Made by a program: the position numbers and the translations under genes. The notes under the pieces are model-generated. The model saw only the letters and a program-made list of their open reading frames with translations. It ran no database searches and was not told where the DNA came from. A stretch of DNA of 64,000 nt, taken from the NCBI RefSeq assembly GCF_000003815.2, contig NC_049979.1, positions 1,754,380 to 1,818,379 on the forward strand, read 5' to 3'. This document shows positions 56,501 to 63,982 of the stretch, one piece after another. Source of the stretch: Branchiostoma floridae. Taxonomy: Eukaryota > Chordata > Leptocardii > Amphioxiformes > Branchiostomatidae. The number at the start of each line of letters is the position of its first letter. The first letter of the stretch is position 1.

Positions 56501-59465
56501 TATTAGTCTGGAAGGGCAGACATTTAGGATGTATATTTTAGTTTAAAGGGTGCAGAGAGGAAGGAAGGGTCAAGGGTCAGATCCAAGATGGCCGCATCCT
56601 TGGATCCTGCTGCACATGGGATGTGTATCCATCTTAATCCTCTGTGTGGAGGGTCTCTTGTAGGCCAATTTTAGTGTTATTGGATGTAGATGACAGGGTT
56701 TAATGTGTCCTTATGTTCATTTTTTTGTTTTGTTTACATAGTTAGACCGCATGACATGCCAATATCCAACAGCCTTTCTGCCCCCCTCCCACTCTTGTTT
56801 ATATATATTTTTATTGACTTTTTCTTCAATTACTTTGGCCCATCAACATTTCTATAACCCACTTTAGCAGTTTTCCGTCCCTCTTCGATAAGGGACAGGA
56901 TCTGGCAGCCCTACCCCTCCCCCTACTCAGGGTTACCGAGTTGGCCAGACAGGGGTCATCAGCTGGAGTGGAAGCAGCCTGTCTAAGGGACGAGCCCCCG
57001 ATACAAAGCTCCTACCTGACCTGGGGTAGCTTCATCGCGGCAGCTGGCGATAAACTGACAGACTGGTGTGATTGGATGATGTGATAGCCCAGTTAGTGCG
57101 GTTACAGGTTGGCGTCAGGAAGGATATCCGGCCGTAAAAAACCCTATCCAAACCGAAATGGAAAGCTCTTCATACAGATAAAGGCACAGGCAGTGCCGGT
57201 AGCAGTCACCGACGAGCAGCCAGTATTGTCGTGGCCTCGCTGACTTGCGGGTGCGGAAGGTAGGGCCCGGCCATCGAGGCAAACCATGGAGTTGAAGCCC
57301 AGAGCTGGACTCACTGGACGGACCAGCAGCATGGAAGCACAGAGTGAAGACTATTCCGACTGCTGCCTACCCCTGTGACAGGGATCCCAGCAGCAGTATA
57401 ATCAAAAATGGATACGACGACGACGATACGACGAGAGAAGCCATAACTAGAGCGGGTGTTGTTTGAAACGTCTGATTAAAATCTTATATATATATCCAGT
57501 AGTATTGACTGATTCAACTATTTTTATCATAACTAGAGCTTTACCTAGGGCTCCAAATACCTAACCTGGGTGGCATCTGGGAAGTAGTTTATAGCTCCTA
57601 TACTACCTTCTGCTACCCGTCTGGAGAACTGTACATTCAAACAGTTTTGTGGTAATGTCAGTTAATGAGTGAATTAAGGAATGGGTTCTAGAGTGCTTGT
57701 TCAATGACAACAGGCCTCCCACAAGTGGACAGAGGCGTTTCAGGTGTTGGAACATAGCACTACATAGTTTTCAAAATATTGTCCTCTGACCTAAAGGAAA
57801 ACCCACCTGACAGTGTGCATTATTTTTGTCTGTATTTATCTTTCATCTTTGTTTGTTTGTGTGTTTGCCTTATTTTGGTTATGAATAATATGGAACCCAA
57901 GTTAGCCAGCATCAAATGCCTGGCTGGGTGTCCACACGCGCTGTTGGAATTTACTAAAAAAATAAAAATATTAAATTTTCATGACAACCAGGTTGTTGCT
58001 TGTTGCAGAGAAAATGAAGTACTTGAATGTGTACCCACCTTCTCCACTTGACTGCTGTATCAAAAATGTCTCGCCAGTGGAACTTTTTACCTGCAATGGA
58101 GTTAAACATGGATTAATATCATAAAACTGTTTTTTTTTTTCACAGACGATATCTGTCTTTATCTGTAGTTAGCAAATGACTTTTAGCAAAAAAACTTTCA
58201 GCTGAACAACAGTTCAATCACTCATTGATGTCTGCCTAACTACATGTACTCAAGTCCTGATCTACAGGAACACAAAATGCCTAACTCCACAAACTAAGCA
58301 GACGTTGCCATGCAATCTCCAAGTAGACGTTAGAGTGCTGAGATACCAATGTACCAGTTTTACCATCCGGAAGTCATTTCAATTTCGTTATGCTTATTTA
58401 GTAATTATATATGTTGTTTTATGATGTATATATTTTTGCTATTGTGTTTTACATCCTGTATGTTTCACACTGTTGGTGACCAATTGCTTCTTTTTTTGAC
58501 ATGAATTTATTATATACTGTAAGTGCAGAAACTTTCGCGGTGGTTTGATGTCCGCGATTTTCGTGGTGGCGGCTTCACCGCAAATTCAAAACATTGCGAG
58601 CATTTTTCCATGGCACTAAGAGACTACAGTGCATNNNNNNNNNNNNNNNNNNNNNNNNNNNNNNNNNNNNNNNNNNNNNNNNNNNNNNNNNNNNNNNNNN
58701 NNNNNNNNNNNNNNNNNNNNNNNNNNNNNNNNNNATAAGCTGCTAACGGTTTTCCCCTCCTCCTGCGCCTGTTTTTATGCATTCATTTCTGTATTGTTTT
58801 ATGTATTTTTTTGTTAAAGTTAAAGTTTGCCCATGCATCTACAGACACGTAGGGTGGCGCCCATCCCCACTTCGAAGCCCTTGGGCCACACATGTGCAAG
58901 CCACTACAGCAGGGGGCTGGTCCACTGGTAGTGATGTGTGTTTAACTCCCATACTCTTCCTCATTAGTGCTGAGTGCTAAGCAGAGAAAGCAGCATGTAC
59001 CATTTTTAGAGTCTTTGGCATGACTCGGCCGGGGATCGAACTCCCGACCTACCGAATGCAAGGCGAACACTCTAACCACACGGCCATTGCACCGGTCGAC
59101 TTTTTTGTGCAAATGAATAAACAACAAACAACAACAAGAAGTCAGAATGGTTTCCCCTACCCATCGGCGTTTTAAAAGTCTTAGGCGCCTTCCAGAAGGC
59201 CTGAGCTGTCTGCATGACCTCCAGAGCGGCCAGGCCCATGGCAGCGTGCACGCGCACGTTCGGGAGGTACCCGTCCACCTGAAACACGGGAAACACCAGA
59301 TAAAATCTCATGGCAGCATCGTCAGCACCAGCATCAGTACTCAGTGATGTATGATGTATGTCATCATCAGCCCCATCATCATCATCATCACCCATCATTA
59401 TCAGCAACCATCATCATCACCCATCATCATCAGCAACCATCATCAGCACCCAGTGATGTATGATG

Positions 59466-59501
<36 letters not shown>

Positions 59502-62500
59502 CCCATCAACATCAGCAACCATCATCATCATCACCATCATCATCAGCACCATCATCATCATCATCATCATCATCAGCACCATCATCATCATCATCATCAC
59601 CTATCACCATCAGCAACCATCACTATCTTCATTATCATCATCAGCACGAATCATCATCATCATCACCCATCATCACCATCACCCAGTGATGTATGATGTA
59701 TGATGAATGATGTAATCATCATCATCATCATCATCAGCACCCAGTAATGTATGATGTATGATGAATGAAGATGTAATCATCATCATCAGCACCTTCATCT
59801 TCATCATCATGATCATCAACAGCAGCAGCAGCAGCACCCAGTGATGTATGATACATGATGATGTAATCATGGTGATGCTATCATCATCATCATTGCCATC
59901 ATCACAAGCAACATCATCATCATCATCACCAGCAGCGGCTGCCAGTGAACAGTCTTTAATTGGAGCCACATGACTGCAGCAATGGGTCATACACTGTAGG
60001 TGCCAGACAACCTGTGTCGCCCCCCGTCTCTGTTGAAAACGAGGTTCCTTGAACATCAACGACTGAGTTCTGCCAATTCAATAGTATTCAGCAGCACATC
60101 CACATTGAGTCTATGGGACACCCTGTTTCACTGAACAAAGCCAGAATCCTGTAGGTTATCTGGCACCTACTACTCATTGCTTTTTACTCTCTCTGTGTTT
60201 TGTTGTCCTTCATATCATACCTTTTGTTCCAGAAAGATAACCAACTGGCCATGGGCCCTGGTTTGGAAATGTGACCATAGCACCTAGTTGTGCCTGCAAC
60301 CATGATGGGAAAACTACTTGGAACATACAGTAAAATGCTGAGCGTACCGTAAACTGCTGAACGTTACGTAAACTGCTGGATGTACCGTAAACCGCTGAAC
60401 GTACCATAAACTGCTGAACGTACCATAAACTGCTGAATGTTTGTTTGTTTATTTGTTTGTTGAACGTACCGTAAACTGCATGAGTTGTCCCAAGGAGTAG
60501 GCTCTGCAGACCATCCTCTGTACCTCGGGCGTGTAGGAGGAGAAGTCCGGCGTGACGACATCGCTTATTTGAGGCTGTAGTCCTGGCTGCTCTGTATAAT
60601 TCTGTAAGACGGAAATGGGAAATCAGAATTCAGGAATTAGTGCTCAGCGCCCAGGGCTGTCTCCTGGACCCGTTCTTCCGTCCAGGGATGGACATATGAT
60701 GGGACGGAAAAAAATTCACCCCGTCCGTCAAAAAATTTCATGACATGAAATTGATCTTGGAGCTTGGAAATGGGTGTTAGTCTATTAGGCCACACCAATT
60801 TAATTTGTTGGTTCTAATATGCCTAACTCAGGGCTCTAGAGAGCGTCCGCTTTTCCGTCAATTGACGGAAATTTGCTGCGTGTGACGGAAAAATTTTAAA
60901 AATCTGATAAAAGCTCCTTGGTGGAAGCTACAGGCTGCTTGGGGACGCCGTCCACGGCCGTAAAAGCCACACACTGTTTGTTTTGCTAATTGTTATGATT
61001 GTTGACAATGTGTGTCGGTGCCCTTTCGCATACGATAATCTCATTAAAACCCGTTTTTCAAGGTCTCAGTTCAGTCTCTCTAACTCCTGGAATAGTGTTT
61101 TCGAGACAAATTTTATGGGAATTGGCTGACAGAAAAAAATGTCGAGCTGGCTAGAGCCCAGGCCTAACTGGAAAAACATAATGAAAACAAAGCTAGAGGA
61201 CAAGGTTTATGCCTTGGTGCATGGAGTGAGCAAGTTTTCGTCCCTGCCCTCTGCTGTTTGTCCACTTGCTGTATTTTCGATAAAATCTGAGAGCCAACAA
61301 ATCAAAGTAGTGTGGCCTTATGCAAGATTCATCAATCAGGGAATAAGGATGGACACCACGCTATACCAAGTCTACCTACCTCCACAGTAAAAATTAAGTT
61401 TTTTGCCCATCTGTCTTTGAAGTCTCCATTCAGGTCTGCATCGAGACTGAACTCCCTGGCTGGAACCTCAAGGTGCGCGTGGGTGTATCTGGAGTATTCT
61501 GGAGAAACACATACAGAAACATGTCGGGTGAGCGTGGGTGTATCTGGAGTATTCTGGAGAAACATTCACAGAAACATGTTGGGTGAGCGTGGGTGTATCA
61601 TTCTGGAGAAACACATACAGAAACATGTTGGGTGAGCGTGGGTGTATCATTCTGGAGAAACACATACAGAAACATGTTGGGTGTGCGTGGGTGTATCTGG
61701 AGTATTCTGAAAAAACACATATAGAAACATGTTGGGTGAGCGTGGGTGTATCTGGAGTATTCTAGAGAAACACATACAGAAACAAGTTGGGTGAGCATGG
61801 GTGTATCATTCTGGAGAAACACATACCGAAACATGTTGGGTGAGCGTGGGTGTATCTGAATTATTCTGGAGAAACACATACAGAAACATGTTAGAAACAG
61901 GGGTGAACGTGGGTGTTTCTGGAGTACTCTGGAGAAACACATACAGAAACATGTTGGGTGCACGTGGGTGTATCTGGAGTATTCTGGAGAAACACATACA
62001 GAAACATGTTAGGTGAGCATGGGTGTGTCTGGAGTATTCTAGAGAAACACATACAGAAACATGTTGGGTGAGCATGGGTGTATCTGGAGTATTCTGGAGA
62101 AACACATACAGAAACATGTTGGGTGCACGTGGGTGTATCTGGAGTATTCTGGAGAAACACATACAGAAACATGTTGGGTGAGCGTGGGTGTATCTGGAGT
62201 ATTCTAGAGAAACACATACAGAAACATGTTGGGTGAGCGTGGGTGTATCTGGAGTATTCTAGAGAAACACATGTATACATGCAGAAACATGTTGGGTGAG
62301 CGTGGGTGTATCATTCTGGAGAAACATACAGAAACATGTTGGGTGAGCGTGGGTGTATCTGGAGTATTCTGGAGAAGCACATACAGAAACATGTTGGGTG
62401 AGCGTGGGTGTATCTGGAGTATTCTGGAGAAACACACACAGAAACATGTTGGGTGAGCGTGGGTGTATCGAGTATTCTGGAGAAACATACAGAAACATGT

Positions 62501-63982
62501 TGGGTGAGCGTGGGTGCATCGAGTATTCTGGAGAAACATACAGAAACATGTTGGGTGAGCGTGGGTGTATCTGGAGTATTCTGGAGAAACATACAGAAAC
62601 ATGTAGGGTGAGCGTGGGTGCATCTGGAGTATTCTGGAGAAACACATACAGAAACATGTAGGGTGAGTGTGGGTGTATCATTCTGGAGAAACACATACAG
62701 AAACATGTAAGGTGAGCGTGGGTGTACGTATCTGGAGTATTCTGGAGAAACACAATGTACAGAAACACGTTAAAAACAGGGGTGTGCGTGGGTGTATGTG
62801 GAGTATGCTGGAGAAACACATACAGAAACATGTTAGGTGAGCATGGGTGTATCATTCTGGAGAAACACATACAGAAACATGTTAGGTAAGCATGGGTGTA
62901 TCATTCTGGAGAAACACATACAGAAACATGTTAGGTAAGCATGGGTGTATCATTCTGGAGAAACACATACAGAAACATGTTAGGTGTGCGTGGGTGTATC
63001 TGGAGTATTCTGGAGAAACACATACAGAAACATGTTAGGTGTGCGTGGGTGTATCTGGAGTATTCTGGAGAAGCACATACAGAAACATGCTGGGTGAGCG
63101 TGGGTGAATCTGGAGTATTCTGGAGAAGCACATACAGAAACATGTTGGGTGAACGTGGGTGTATCTGGAGTATTCTGGAGAAACACATACAGAAACATGT
63201 TGGGTGAACGTGGGTGTATCTGGAGTATTCTGGAGAAACACATACAGAAACATGCTGGGTGAGTGTGGGTGTATCTGGAGTATTCTGGAGAAACACAATC
63301 GTACAGAAACATGTTGGGTGAGCGTGGGTGTATCTGGAGTATTTCTGGACGAACACAATAAATTATAGTTACAATACATTAGTTACAAAATTAATGTATA
63401 AATGTACCAAAACATAGTACAAACAGGGGTGAGAATATCAGTGATCTAAGGTTGGTGACTAAATGCATAAGAAAAATTGTGAAGCTGTCCAATATGTTAC
63501 AAAGTGTATCAAGTGAGAAAGATCATAGTTTGTATCTCAAGTCATATGTCATTCTTGACGTATCTTATTTCTGGTAAAAAAATTCCTACGTCTTAAAAGA
63601 TATATGTCTTGGCTACAACCATGCTAAACTGTATGTTATGAGGCCCCAACATTAAGACTGTGCAGGCAAAAATGCAGACAGTAGTAAGCTGTCTAATGGG
63701 CTTGTTGCCAAGCCAAAAAAAAAAGTGCCTAGCAACAGTTGCCATGTAAAAGCAGGCTTCCAATGGCTCCATCCCTGGAATAGTTTCTATATTGTTGTGA
63801 GGAACATTTCATACTTCTAACATAATTTTAAGAATTTTTGCACCAACTGTCTAGACTAATGCGTTCATTACAACTAGACGGCTCACAGCATCTCACCCAG
63901 GGGACAGTGTCCTTGTTACCCCTGCCCTTGACCCTGTCGGATACTCGATACACGAACCGTCTGCAGTATTCCGGCGACCCCT
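41323..63982 (-). CDS. TTC13: TTC13 (tetratricopeptide repeat protein 13), C-terminal half, 14 exons
   Basis: Minus-strand exons, 5' to 3': 63982-63897, 61466-61380, 60601-60470, 59278-59161, 58090-58039, 56507-56415, 55924-55841, 52899-52827, 50686-50568, 47835-47709, 44831-44752, 43483-43405, 42517-42438, 41446-41323. All phases match from exon to exon, giving about 443 residues. Diagnostic strings against the vertebrate TTC13 C-terminus as I know it: HWRDIFDTAVKWRR, VLWLDLMPAKSVDAGFNN, VPSLKDKKRNKNYDGLMLTL, EGNILFSMDT, YYFYNLLPLSRGSSVVAY, ALGKEVTGKIPPGK, DTFPTFRSMIEVLN. Vertebrate TTC13 is about 860 residues, with TPR repeats in the N-terminal half, so the remaining exons should lie beyond 64000. 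The biochemical role of TTC13 is not established. Introns are full of repeats; five of its borders carry tandem duplications. Confidence 0.9.
41527..41817. mobile_element. Truncated GGCCATGTTGATTTG element
   Basis: Left end and interior (CCACTGGGCTACTTAGATTTCATAATGAAG) match 26563-26958 and 52990-53362. The right end is missing where a hAT-like element inserted. Confidence 0.55.
41818..42173 (+). mobile_element. hAT-like MITE family C, copy 2, with 8-bp TSD
   Basis: Ends CAGGGCTCTAGCCAGCTCG / AGCTGGCTAGAGCCCTG; exact target duplication ATACATGT at 41810-41817 and 42174-42181. About 356 bp. Confidence 0.9.
42438..42517 (-). CDS. TTC13: TTC13 exon (MVDMEAMLTGSPESFANE)
   Basis: 80 bases, phase 0 in, 2 out; acceptor TTCCCAG|ATGGTG, donor AAAAAG|GTAAAC. 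A foldback element (42564-42867) sits in the intron just upstream. Confidence 0.9.
42564..42867. mobile_element. TIR element, CAGGGCTCGAAATAC
   Basis: Inverted ends CAGGGCTCGAAATACTT / GGTATTTCGAGCCCTG; the interior has CCTGCACTGGTGCAGGTA inverted repeats. Probably hAT-like by its ends; no clean target duplication is seen. Confidence 0.7.
43405..43483 (-). CDS. TTC13: TTC13 exon (VVAYTVAMGMLMALGKEV)
   Basis: 79 bases, phase 2 in, 0 out; acceptor GCCACCAG|TGTTGT, donor GGGAAG|GTCAGT. A second copy of the acceptor lies 55 bases upstream in the intron and would run into a stop. Confidence 0.9.
43476..43560 (-). repeat. Duplicated acceptor border, 2 copies, 55-bp period
   Basis: CTACAACACTGGTGGCACAA (minus: TTGTGCCACCAG|TGTTGTAG) occurs at 43476 and 43531, spanning the acceptor of the TTC13 exon ending at 43483. 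Confidence 0.9.
43749..43994 (+). pseudogene. LINE ORF2 C-terminal fragment
   Basis: Open frame reading NNYYRLSFFPRTIREWNGLE, then AEAGSLSQFKTELGRTLLH and stop. The YYRxSFFPRTIxxWNxLP..V..A.SL..FK..L ending is diagnostic of L2/CR1-type reverse transcriptases. It lies in a TTC13 intron, antisense to the gene. Confidence 0.75.
44094..44612. mobile_element. TIR element, TTAGGCCACAGCAAGTAAAT
   Basis: Inverted ends GGCCACAGCAAGTAAATTTT; the interior has inverted GTAGAAGTGACACTCG / AGTGTCACTTTTACC. The right flank carries GAGGATGTCATCCAT as in the 26563 family. Confidence 0.65.
44752..44831 (-). CDS. TTC13: TTC13 exon (DVDTLVNTILYLVYYFYN)
   Basis: 80 bases, phase 0 in, 2 out; acceptor GTTTCAG|GACGTC, donor TCCAG|GTACAG. 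YYFYNLLPLSRGS is the best-conserved motif of the C-terminal domain. Confidence 0.92.
45078..45268. mobile_element. GTCACATTTCC-type foldback element (best copy)
   Basis: Ends ACGTCACATTTCCAAACCGG..CAGCCGGGC and inverse GGCCGGGCCACGGTTTGGAAATGTGACGT, 191 bp. Confidence 0.8.
45530..46050 (-). repeat. Two tandem tRNA-like SINE units separated by a hAT-like insertion
   Basis: Minus strand: GGTCTAGTGGCTAGCAG with GGTTCCAGTCC (46045-45970) and GTGGTTAGGGTTGTTGC with GGGTTTGAATCCC (45595-45535) look like A and B boxes. Both end in CTAGCTGGCA. Family C copy 3 sits between them. No complete cloverleaf. Confidence 0.5.
45623..45964 (+). mobile_element. hAT-like MITE family C, copy 3, with 8-bp TSD
   Basis: 342 bp, ends CAGGGCTCTAGCCAGC / GCTGGCTAGAGCCCTG, exact target duplication GTTCAGAA at 45615-45622 and 45965-45972. 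No open frame; non-autonomous. Confidence 0.93.
46763..46882. mobile_element. Perfect-arm foldback (GGATATGATTTGGGAAAC)
   Basis: Arms CCAGCAAC..ACTGGATATGATTTGGGAAAC..GTCAGACGTTTCAG and inverse with a short loop. Confidence 0.75.
47709..47835 (-). CDS. TTC13: TTC13 exon (EGNILFSMDTATTKTRTS)
   Basis: 127 bases, phase 2 in, 0 out; acceptor CTTCTCAG|GGAAGG, donor GGAATG|GTGAGG. Also contains QYHSEMEWIWNRITDEVKK. Two decayed copies of its 5' border lie upstream in the intron. Confidence 0.92.
47970..48462. mobile_element. Foldback element interrupted by a SINE
   Basis: Arms TGAATAAAGAGACTCTTTTT..CCAATGGTTTATT are inverted between 47970-48043 and 48373-48462 (CGCCGAAACGTCGGTGTGGA). A SINE lies between. 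Confidence 0.75.
48044..48330 (+). repeat. tRNA-Ala-derived SINE (full-length)
   Basis: Head ACCGGTGCAATGGCCAAGTG with A box TGGCCAAGTGGGT, anticodon-like loop CTTGCAT and B box GAGTTCGATCC. The body has GGTACATGCTGCTTTCTCTG; the tail ends (TAAC)n. The host sequence on both sides is duplicated over 46 bases (47998-48043 and 48331-48376, three mismatches). Confidence 0.85.
49519..49690. mobile_element. Foldback element (GTTAATGACCCGCC)
   Basis: Near-perfect arms of about 80 bases, including GTCATAACGCCTGGTCCTTT and its inverse, with centre ACCACCGAGTCACTCGGTGGT. Confidence 0.8.
50045..50170. repeat. Palindromic CACCGGTGT repeats
   Basis: Outer arms TGATTGGTCAAAATGAATCG / CGATTCATTCTGACCAATCA, inner alternating ATCGACACCGGCACCGGTGT units in both orientations. 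Confidence 0.7.
50360..50508. mobile_element. hAT-like TAGGGNTGGGTA element, right-end fragment
   Basis: GGTCCAGGTTCAGGTCCGAA and CTGTACCGGTACCCACTCCTA match the right half of 51355-51782. Confidence 0.6.
50568..50686 (-). CDS. TTC13: TTC13 exon (GFMVGTHVPSLKDKKRNK)
   Basis: 119 bases, phase 0 in, 2 out. The acceptor is a tandem CAGCAG (CTCCCAGCAG|AAAAG), so the first Gln is optional. Donor GACAC|GTGAGG. Confidence 0.9.
51319..51905. mobile_element. CTCTCCAAGCAGAG foldback, host of a nested hAT-like insertion
   Basis: Outer ends TACTCTCCAAGCAGAG and CTCTGCTTGGAGAGTA are exact inverses. Removing 51355-51790 restores an element of about 150 bp. Confidence 0.75.
51355..51782. mobile_element. 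hAT-like element nested in a MITE, exact 8-bp TSD
   Basis: TIRs TAGGGCTGGGTATCGGTAC / GTACCGGTACCCACCCCTA; target duplication GTCGTGAC at 51347-51354 and 51783-51790. The interior is rich in GGACCGGTCC and GGTCCAGGTT palindromes; no transposase frame. Confidence 0.93.
52363..52757. mobile_element. Palindromic element, copy 2 (AAAGGCAACCCAAGG)
   Basis: Matches 15045-15393; arms GGTGGAAATATTCTGAATAAGG / inverse, core AGCCGCACGAGGATTC and TCCTCGTGCGACTTG. Confidence 0.75.
52827..52899 (-). CDS. TTC13: TTC13 exon (LPHPNLKAEISKTQNCEELL)
   Basis: 73 bases, phase 2 in, 0 out; acceptor CTTTCAG|CCTGCC, donor ATGAAG|GTGTGG (weak). A repeat of about 395 bp begins about 70 bases downstream in the intron. 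Confidence 0.85.
52990..53362. mobile_element. TIR element, TAGGCCATGTCGATTTC
   Basis: Ends GGCCATGTCGATTT..ATGGATGACATC and GATATCATCCATATAATC..AACATGGCG inverted; family of 26563-26958. Confidence 0.7.
53363..55840. other. TTC13 intron, little recognisable
   Basis: Contains an (AATC)n run at 53527-53562, a lone ATCTGCTTGGAGATTAC MITE end near 53666, and AT-rich sequence. No exon seen on either strand. Confidence 0.5.
55841..55924 (-). CDS. TTC13: TTC13 exon (GQVTNIRYSGYLDTTFKL)
   Basis: Phase 2 in and out; acceptor GTTCCAG|AGGACA, donor CAGGA|GTAAGT. It completes the conserved ..NMIRGQVTNIRYSGYL.. stretch. Confidence 0.9.
56237..56450 (-). repeat. 43-bp tandem repeat across a TTC13 donor, 5 copies
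   Basis: Each unit reads on the minus strand GGCTTCAACAACTTCATGAA..ATGATCAG|GTAAGATG. Donor copies start on plus at 56239, 56282, 56325, 56368 and 56411. Only the copy at 56415/56414 continues the reading frame correctly. Confidence 0.97.
56415..56507 (-). CDS. TTC13: TTC13 exon (LIDPEQPVLWLDLMPAKS)
   Basis: Phase 2 in and out; acceptor CCTTCCAG|ACTAAT, donor ATCAG|GTAAGA. GFNNFMNMI is a conserved family string. The last about 35 exon bases plus the donor are repeated four more times downstream in the intron. Confidence 0.92.
56880..57440 (+). pseudogene. RTE-like LINE 3' end
   Basis: Contains GGCGTCAGGAAGGATATCCG followed by GCCGTAAAA, a widespread LINE 3' UTR motif, and ends with a GGATACGACGACGACGATAC tail. 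No coding frame survives. Confidence 0.55.
58039..58090 (-). CDS. TTC13: TTC13 micro-exon (KKFHWRDIFDTAVKWR)
   Basis: 52 bases, phase 1 in, 2 out; acceptor CCATTGCAG|GTAAAA, donor AGAAG|GTGGGT. Too short for an ORF scan; recognised from the WRDIFD-x-AVKWR motif and matching phases. Confidence 0.9.
58635..58734. other. Assembly gap (N)
   Basis: 100 undetermined bases within a TTC13 intron. Confidence 1.
58815..59095 (-). repeat. tRNA-Ala-derived SINE
   Basis: Antisense copy of the 48044 family: GGGGATCGAACTCCCGACCT (B box) and GGCCATTGCACCGGTC (head) on plus. It ends about 65 bases from a TTC13 exon. Confidence 0.82.
59161..59278 (-). CDS. TTC13: TTC13 exon (VDGYLPNVRVHAAMGLAAL)
   Basis: 39 codons plus one base, phase 0 in, 1 out; acceptor GTGTTTCAG|GTGGAC, donor CCGATGG|GTAGGG. 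LEVMQTAQAFWKAPKTF is the conserved helix before the WRDIF motif. Confidence 0.88.
59347..59945. repeat. (ATC)n-rich tract
   Basis: About 600 bp of CATCAT runs with interspersed CACCCAGTGATGTATGATG. It generates His/Ser-rich spurious frames. Confidence 0.95.
60322..60479 (-). repeat. 19-bp tandem repeat across a TTC13 donor, about 7 copies
   Basis: Unit on plus TGAACGTACCGTAAACTGC (minus: GCAGTTTACG|GTACGTTCA). Six copies lie at 60322-60435. A TTTG-rich insert then separates them from the working border at 60461-60479. Confidence 0.92.
60470..60601 (-). CDS. TTC13: TTC13 exon (NYTEQPGLQP to LGQLMQFT)
   Basis: 44 codons, phase 0/0, acceptor TCTTACAG|AATTAT, donor TTTACG|GTACGT. Contains DFSSYTPEVQRMVCRAYSLG. 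The donor and the last exon bases recur as a 19-bp array in the following intron. Confidence 0.8.
60829..61161 (-). mobile_element. hAT-like MITE family C, copy 4, with 8-bp TSD
   Basis: Inverted relative to the other copies. Target duplication GCCTAACT at 60821-60828 and 61162-61169; ends CAGGGCTCTAGAGAGC / GCTGGCTAGAGCCCAG. Confidence 0.9.
61380..61466 (-). CDS. TTC13: TTC13 exon next to the 55-bp array
   Basis: Reads VPAREFSLDADLNGDFKDRW to IFTVE, donor GTGGAG|GTAGGT. The 5' border is uncertain. The weak acceptor CACCTTGAG|GTTCC at 61466 keeps phase 0. The better one TTTCTCCAG|AATACTCC (exon from 61498) starts the exon inside the array and needs phase 1 from upstream. Confidence 0.7.
61467..63352 (-). 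repeat. 55-bp minisatellite, about 34 copies, abutting a TTC13 acceptor
   Basis: Full unit on plus begins TATCTGGAGTATTCTGGAGA and ends GGGTGAGCGTGGGTG. Some units lack CTGGAGTAT (46 bp). On the minus strand each full unit holds TTTCTGTATGTGTTTCTCCAG|AATACTCC (tract, AG, exon-like bases; quoted in two parts). The last unit runs into the TTC13 exon at 61466. Confidence 0.97.
63353..63896. other. TTC13 intron, no feature recognised
   Basis: AT-rich unique sequence between the 55-bp array and the first exon in the window. Confidence 0.5.
63897..63982 (-). CDS. TTC13: TTC13 exon (most 5' in window)
   Basis: Acceptor AAATAG|AG, donor CCCTGG|GTGAGA. Reads GSPEYCRRFVYRVSDRVKGR and ends TVPW in phase 0. 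An alternative donor, GCAGGG|GTAACA, would leave phase 1 and would fit the array-internal acceptor of the next exon. Confidence 0.65.

Noticed and set aside
59351-60059. Ser/His/Asp-rich frames
   Set aside because: Products of the ATC microsatellite.
61332-63379. Numerous overlapping open frames of 100-200 residues on both strands
   Set aside because: All are translations of the 55-bp minisatellite; the unit is open in all minus frames.
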